From Clostridium sp. (GTDB lineage Bacteria; Bacillota; Clostridia; Lachnospirales; Lachnospiraceae): 7,781 nt of DNA. The position numbers and the translations under genes are program-made. The stretch spans positions 1 through 7,781 of the forward strand of contig JAEDOC010000098.1 of the NCBI GenBank assembly GCA_016302185.1, in the 5' to 3' direction. The notes beneath the pieces are model-generated. The model worked only from the letters and a program-made list of their open reading frames with translations. It ran no database searches and was not told the origin of the DNA. Shown here piece after piece: positions 5,687 to 7,781 of this stretch (position 1 is the stretch's first letter; every line of letters starts with the position of its first letter).

Positions 5687-6574
5687 ATGTTATATCGAAT
5701 TGGAACAAGAGGATCGAAGCTGGCGCTGGCGCAGGCGGAATATGTACGGAACAGATTAAGGGAGCGGTTTCCGGAGCATGAGTTTGCTCTGGTAATTGTG
5801 AAAACCACCGGGGATAAGTTCTCCGATGTGCCGATGAGAAAGGTCGGCACGAAGGGAATCTTTATCAAGGAGCTGGAGGAAAAGCTGCTGGACGGCTCCC
5901 TGGATCTGGCGGTCCACAGTATGAAGGATATGCCGGCAGGACTTCCGGCCGGGCTGATGCTGGCAAAGCCCTGGAAGAGGGAGGATCCCAGAGATGTGCT
6001 GATCTTAAGGGAGGCTTCCTCTCTGGCGGAGCTTCCGGCGGGGGCCCGGATTGCCACCGGAAGTCTGCGGAGAAAATATCAGCTGCTGCGCCTTCGCCCG
6101 GATCTTGAGGTGACGGATATCCGGGGGAATGTGGAAACACGTATCCGGAAGATGGAGGAGCAGGGGCTGGACGGAATTGTGCTTGCAGCGGCAGGCTTGA
6201 AGCGGCTTCATCTGGAGCACAGAATTACGCAGTATTTCACACCGGAGGAGATGATTCCGGCTCCGGCGCAGGGAGTTCTGGCGATTGAGATGAAGGAGTC
6301 GAGGGAAGATGTCCGGGCGATGCTTTCCCTGCTGGAGGATGAAGCGGACGGCTGCGCGGTCACAGCGGAAAGGCTGTTTCTGTCACTGATGGGCGGCGGC
6401 TGCCATCTGCCGGTGGGAGCGATTGGAGAGATGACAGGGGACGAGATCTCCCTGAGAGTGATGTATGGAGATGAGATGGGAGAGGAGCTTGTCTTTGCGG
6501 AGGTTTCCGGTAAAGATCCTGCTGCTGTCGCAAAGGAGGCTGCGGAATGTGTAAAGCAAAAAATGAAAGGATAG
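5687..6574 (+). CDS. hemC: Hydroxymethylbilane synthase (porphobilinogen deaminase)
   Basis: This cytoplasmic enzyme joins four porphobilinogen molecules into hydroxymethylbilane, the linear precursor of uroporphyrinogen III. The 295-aa length is normal for the family. Visible hallmarks are IGTRGSKLALAQAE at the start (5-18), DLAVHSMKDMP with catalytic D81 (Asp84 in Escherichia coli HemC), KREDPRDVLI (97-106), the substrate-binding arginines in GSLRRK (R128, R129) and RGNVETR (R146, R152), PAPAQG (191-196), and the dipyrromethane cofactor cysteine C239 in GGGCHLPVGA. All key residues are intact. The ATG at 5687 has a modest AGAGG site (5677-5681) and gives the usual N-terminus. It leads a probable operon with bioY and a precorrin-2 dehydrogenase, so its product probably feeds siroheme or cobalamin synthesis. 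hemB, hemD and cobA are not in view. Confidence 0.96.
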   Translation: MLYRIGTRGSKLALAQAEYVRNRLRERFPEHEFALVIVKTTGDKFSDVPMRKVGTKGIFIKELEEKLLDGSLDLAVHSMKDMPAGLPAGLMLAKPWKREDPRDVLILREASSLAELPAGARIATGSLRRKYQLLRLRPDLEVTDIRGNVETRIRKMEEQGLDGIVLAAAGLKRLHLEHRITQYFTPEEMIPAPAQGVLAIEMKESREDVRAMLSLLEDEADGCAVTAERLFLSLMGGGCHLPVGAIGEMTGDEISLRVMYGDEMGEELVFAEVSGKDPAAVAKEAAECVKQKMKG

Positions 6575-6603
6575 CGGCAGAGTGTTACGGAGCACGCGGC
6601 CGG

Positions 6604-7167
6604 ATGAGTGCAAAGGATCTGACGCTGTGCGGTTTTTTTGCGGCTCTGATTTCCGTGGGGGCGTTTCTGAAGATTGAGATTCCGATTCAGCCTTATCCCA
6701 TGCATTTTACGCTGCAGTGGTTTTTTGTCCTGATTGCAGGGCTTTTACTGGGAAAGAGGCGGGCGGCCATGAGCGTCTGTGTCTATCTGATTATCGGCCT
6801 GGTGGGGGTACCGGTGTTTGCTTCCGGCGGAGGCCCGGCCTATCTGTTTCGCCCGACCTTCGGCTTCCTGCTGGGCTTTGCCCTGGCGGCCTTTCTTATG
6901 GGGATGATGATGGACCGGAAGCAAAAGTCTTCCATTCCCTGGATGATGGTGACCTCGATTGTGGGACTGATTGCCTATTATGGGATGGGGATGTTCTATT
7001 TTTATTTTATCAGCAATTATGTGATCCGTATGCCGGTGGGCTGGAAGGTGGTATTGATCAACTGCTGTCTTCTGACTGTTTTTGAGGATTTTCTGCTCTG
7101 TGTGCTGGCGGTGCTGGTCTGCAGCCGGTTAAAGCCCGGATTTCAGAGGATGATCCTGGATCAATAA
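6604..7167 (+). CDS. bioY: BioY family biotin transporter (ECF S component)
   Basis: The 187-aa protein is very hydrophobic, with about six membrane segments. It carries the BioY pattern: an N-terminal DLTLCGFFAALISVGAFLKI, then FTLQWFFVLIAGLLLGKRRA, YLIIGLVGVPVFASGGGPAYL and RPTFGFLLGFALAAFLMG. BioY proteins take up biotin, either alone or with an ECF energising module; no such module is in the window. The ATG at 6604 gives the normal family N-terminus with GGAG at 6589-6592. An alternative in-frame ATG at 6547 has a much stronger site (AAAGGAGG, 6532-6539, 7-base spacing), would overlap the end of hemC by 28 bases and would add 19 polar residues. I prefer 6604 on family length but this is unsettled. 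The position between two tetrapyrrole genes is unexpected. No biotin-repressor site or riboswitch is visible. Confidence 0.88.
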   Translation: MSAKDLTLCGFFAALISVGAFLKIEIPIQPYPMHFTLQWFFVLIAGLLLGKRRAAMSVCVYLIIGLVGVPVFASGGGPAYLFRPTFGFLLGFALAAFLMGMMMDRKQKSSIPWMMVTSIVGLIAYYGMGMFYFYFISNYVIRMPVGWKVVLINCCLLTVFEDFLLCVLAVLVCSRLKPGFQRMILDQ

Positions 7168-7179
7168 AAGGAGAATGAG

Positions 7180-7781
7180 ATGTCTTTTTTTCCATTTTTT
7201 ATAGATATTCAAGACGCAGAGGGTTTGATCGTCGGCGGAGGAAGAGTGGCGCTGCGGAAGGCAGAGAAGCTGCTGCCTTACGGGCCGAAGCTGACGGTGA
7301 TTGCGCCGCAGCTTTTGCCGGAGTTTTCCGGGTTGGATGTGGTCCGGGTGGAAAGGTCTTTTCGCGATTCGGATCTTTCGCCGGAGCCGGAATTTGTGAT
7401 TGCTGCCTGCGATGATGAGAGGGAGAACCGGAGAATCTCGCTGCTGTGCCGGGAACGGAGGATTCCGGTGAATGTGGTGGACTGTCCGGAGGAATGTACG
7501 TTTTTCTTTCCGTCCTTAATCAAACGGGGAAAGCTGTCGATCGGAATCTCGACTTCGGGGGCCAGTCCGTCTGCGGCAGTCTGGCTGCGGGAGAAGATTG
7601 AAAAGCTGCTTCCGGAACAGATGGAGGAGCTGCTGGACCGGCTGGCAGAGCAGAGGGCGCCTGTGAAGGAAGAGATAACGGATGATGCGGCACGCAGCCG
7701 TTATCTGAAGCAGCTGTTTTTTCAGTATCTGGAAAGCTGCGGCGGGGAAGTCTGTGATGGAGAAGCCTGCGGCGGGAAATC
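7180..7781 (+). CDS. Precorrin-2 dehydrogenase / sirohydrochlorin ferrochelatase (CysG-N/Met8 type), 5' part
   Basis: The frame runs from the ATG at 7180 to the end of the window (200 codons) without a stop, so the 3' end is missing. Enzymes of this family oxidise precorrin-2 to sirohydrochlorin with NAD+, and some also insert iron to make siroheme. A nucleotide-binding loop is seen in LIVGGGRVALRKAEKLL (16-32). NVVDCPEECTFFFPSLI contains D101, which lines up with the catalytic Asp104 of Escherichia coli CysG. ISTSGASPSAAVWLREKIE (123-141) is the usual block after it, with Ser at 126 where CysG has Gly. The AAAAGGAG site (7167-7173 region) is well placed, 12 bases after the bioY stop, so the gene is probably cotranscribed. 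The methyltransferase (CobA/CysG-C) domain is not seen. The last residues in view are Cys/Gly-rich (ESCGGEVCDGEACGGK). Confidence 0.9.
   Translation, partial: MSFFPFFIDIQDAEGLIVGGGRVALRKAEKLLPYGPKLTVIAPQLLPEFSGLDVVRVERSFRDSDLSPEPEFVIAACDDERENRRISLLCRERRIPVNVVDCPEECTFFFPSLIKRGKLSIGISTSGASPSAAVWLREKIEKLLPEQMEELLDRLAEQRAPVKEEITDDAARSRYLKQLFFQYLESCGGEVCDGEACGGK

Overview
The window looks like chromosomal DNA of a spore-forming, low-to-mid GC Bacillota, most likely a Clostridia member of the Lachnospiraceae type. This is inferred from strong AGGAGG-like ribosome sites, the gene families present and a small protein resembling spore-surface proteins. All genes lie on the + strand.

Left block (1-2554): the 3' end of an SPFH/Band 7 protein with two C-terminal zinc ribbons, a tail-anchored double zinc-ribbon protein, and a secreted, membrane-anchored TPM-domain protein. 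They are closely spaced and form an apparent operon. The set matches the YdjI, YdjG and YdjH proteins encoded beside pspA in Bacillus subtilis, so a membrane-stress role is plausible. The start of the operon is outside the window.

Middle block (about 2600-4126): an AT-rich island carrying an AbiE-type type IV toxin-antitoxin pair. The AbiEi regulator/antitoxin overlaps the AbiEii nucleotidyltransferase toxin by one base. Upstream is a well-formed operator-promoter: four copies of a 20-bp half-site arranged as two inverted repeats, with a TTGACT-17-TAAAAT promoter between them. The composition differs from the flanks, which points to horizontal acquisition.

Next (4127-5553): a short spacer with a possible coding remnant and a hairpin; a 100-aa Cys/Pro-rich protein behind a promoter that fits the mother-cell sigma-K pattern, closed by a strong terminator; and an orphan REC-AraC response regulator cut by an in-frame TAA, with the second half of its DNA-binding domain left intact downstream.

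Right block (5554-7781): a sigma-A-like promoter followed at once by a terminator-like hairpin, then hemC (hydroxymethylbilane synthase), a BioY biotin transporter, and the 5' part of a precorrin-2 dehydrogenase (CysG-N/Met8 type) that runs off the window. HemC and the dehydrogenase serve tetrapyrrole (siroheme/cobalamin-type) synthesis; BioY is a vitamin-uptake gene placed between them.

No RNA genes, CRISPR arrays, transposases or attachment sites could be supported. Nothing here clearly amounts to an undescribed system. The items most worth following up are the AbiE operator architecture, the interrupted response regulator, the promoter-terminator pair ahead of hemC and the sporulation-like small gene.
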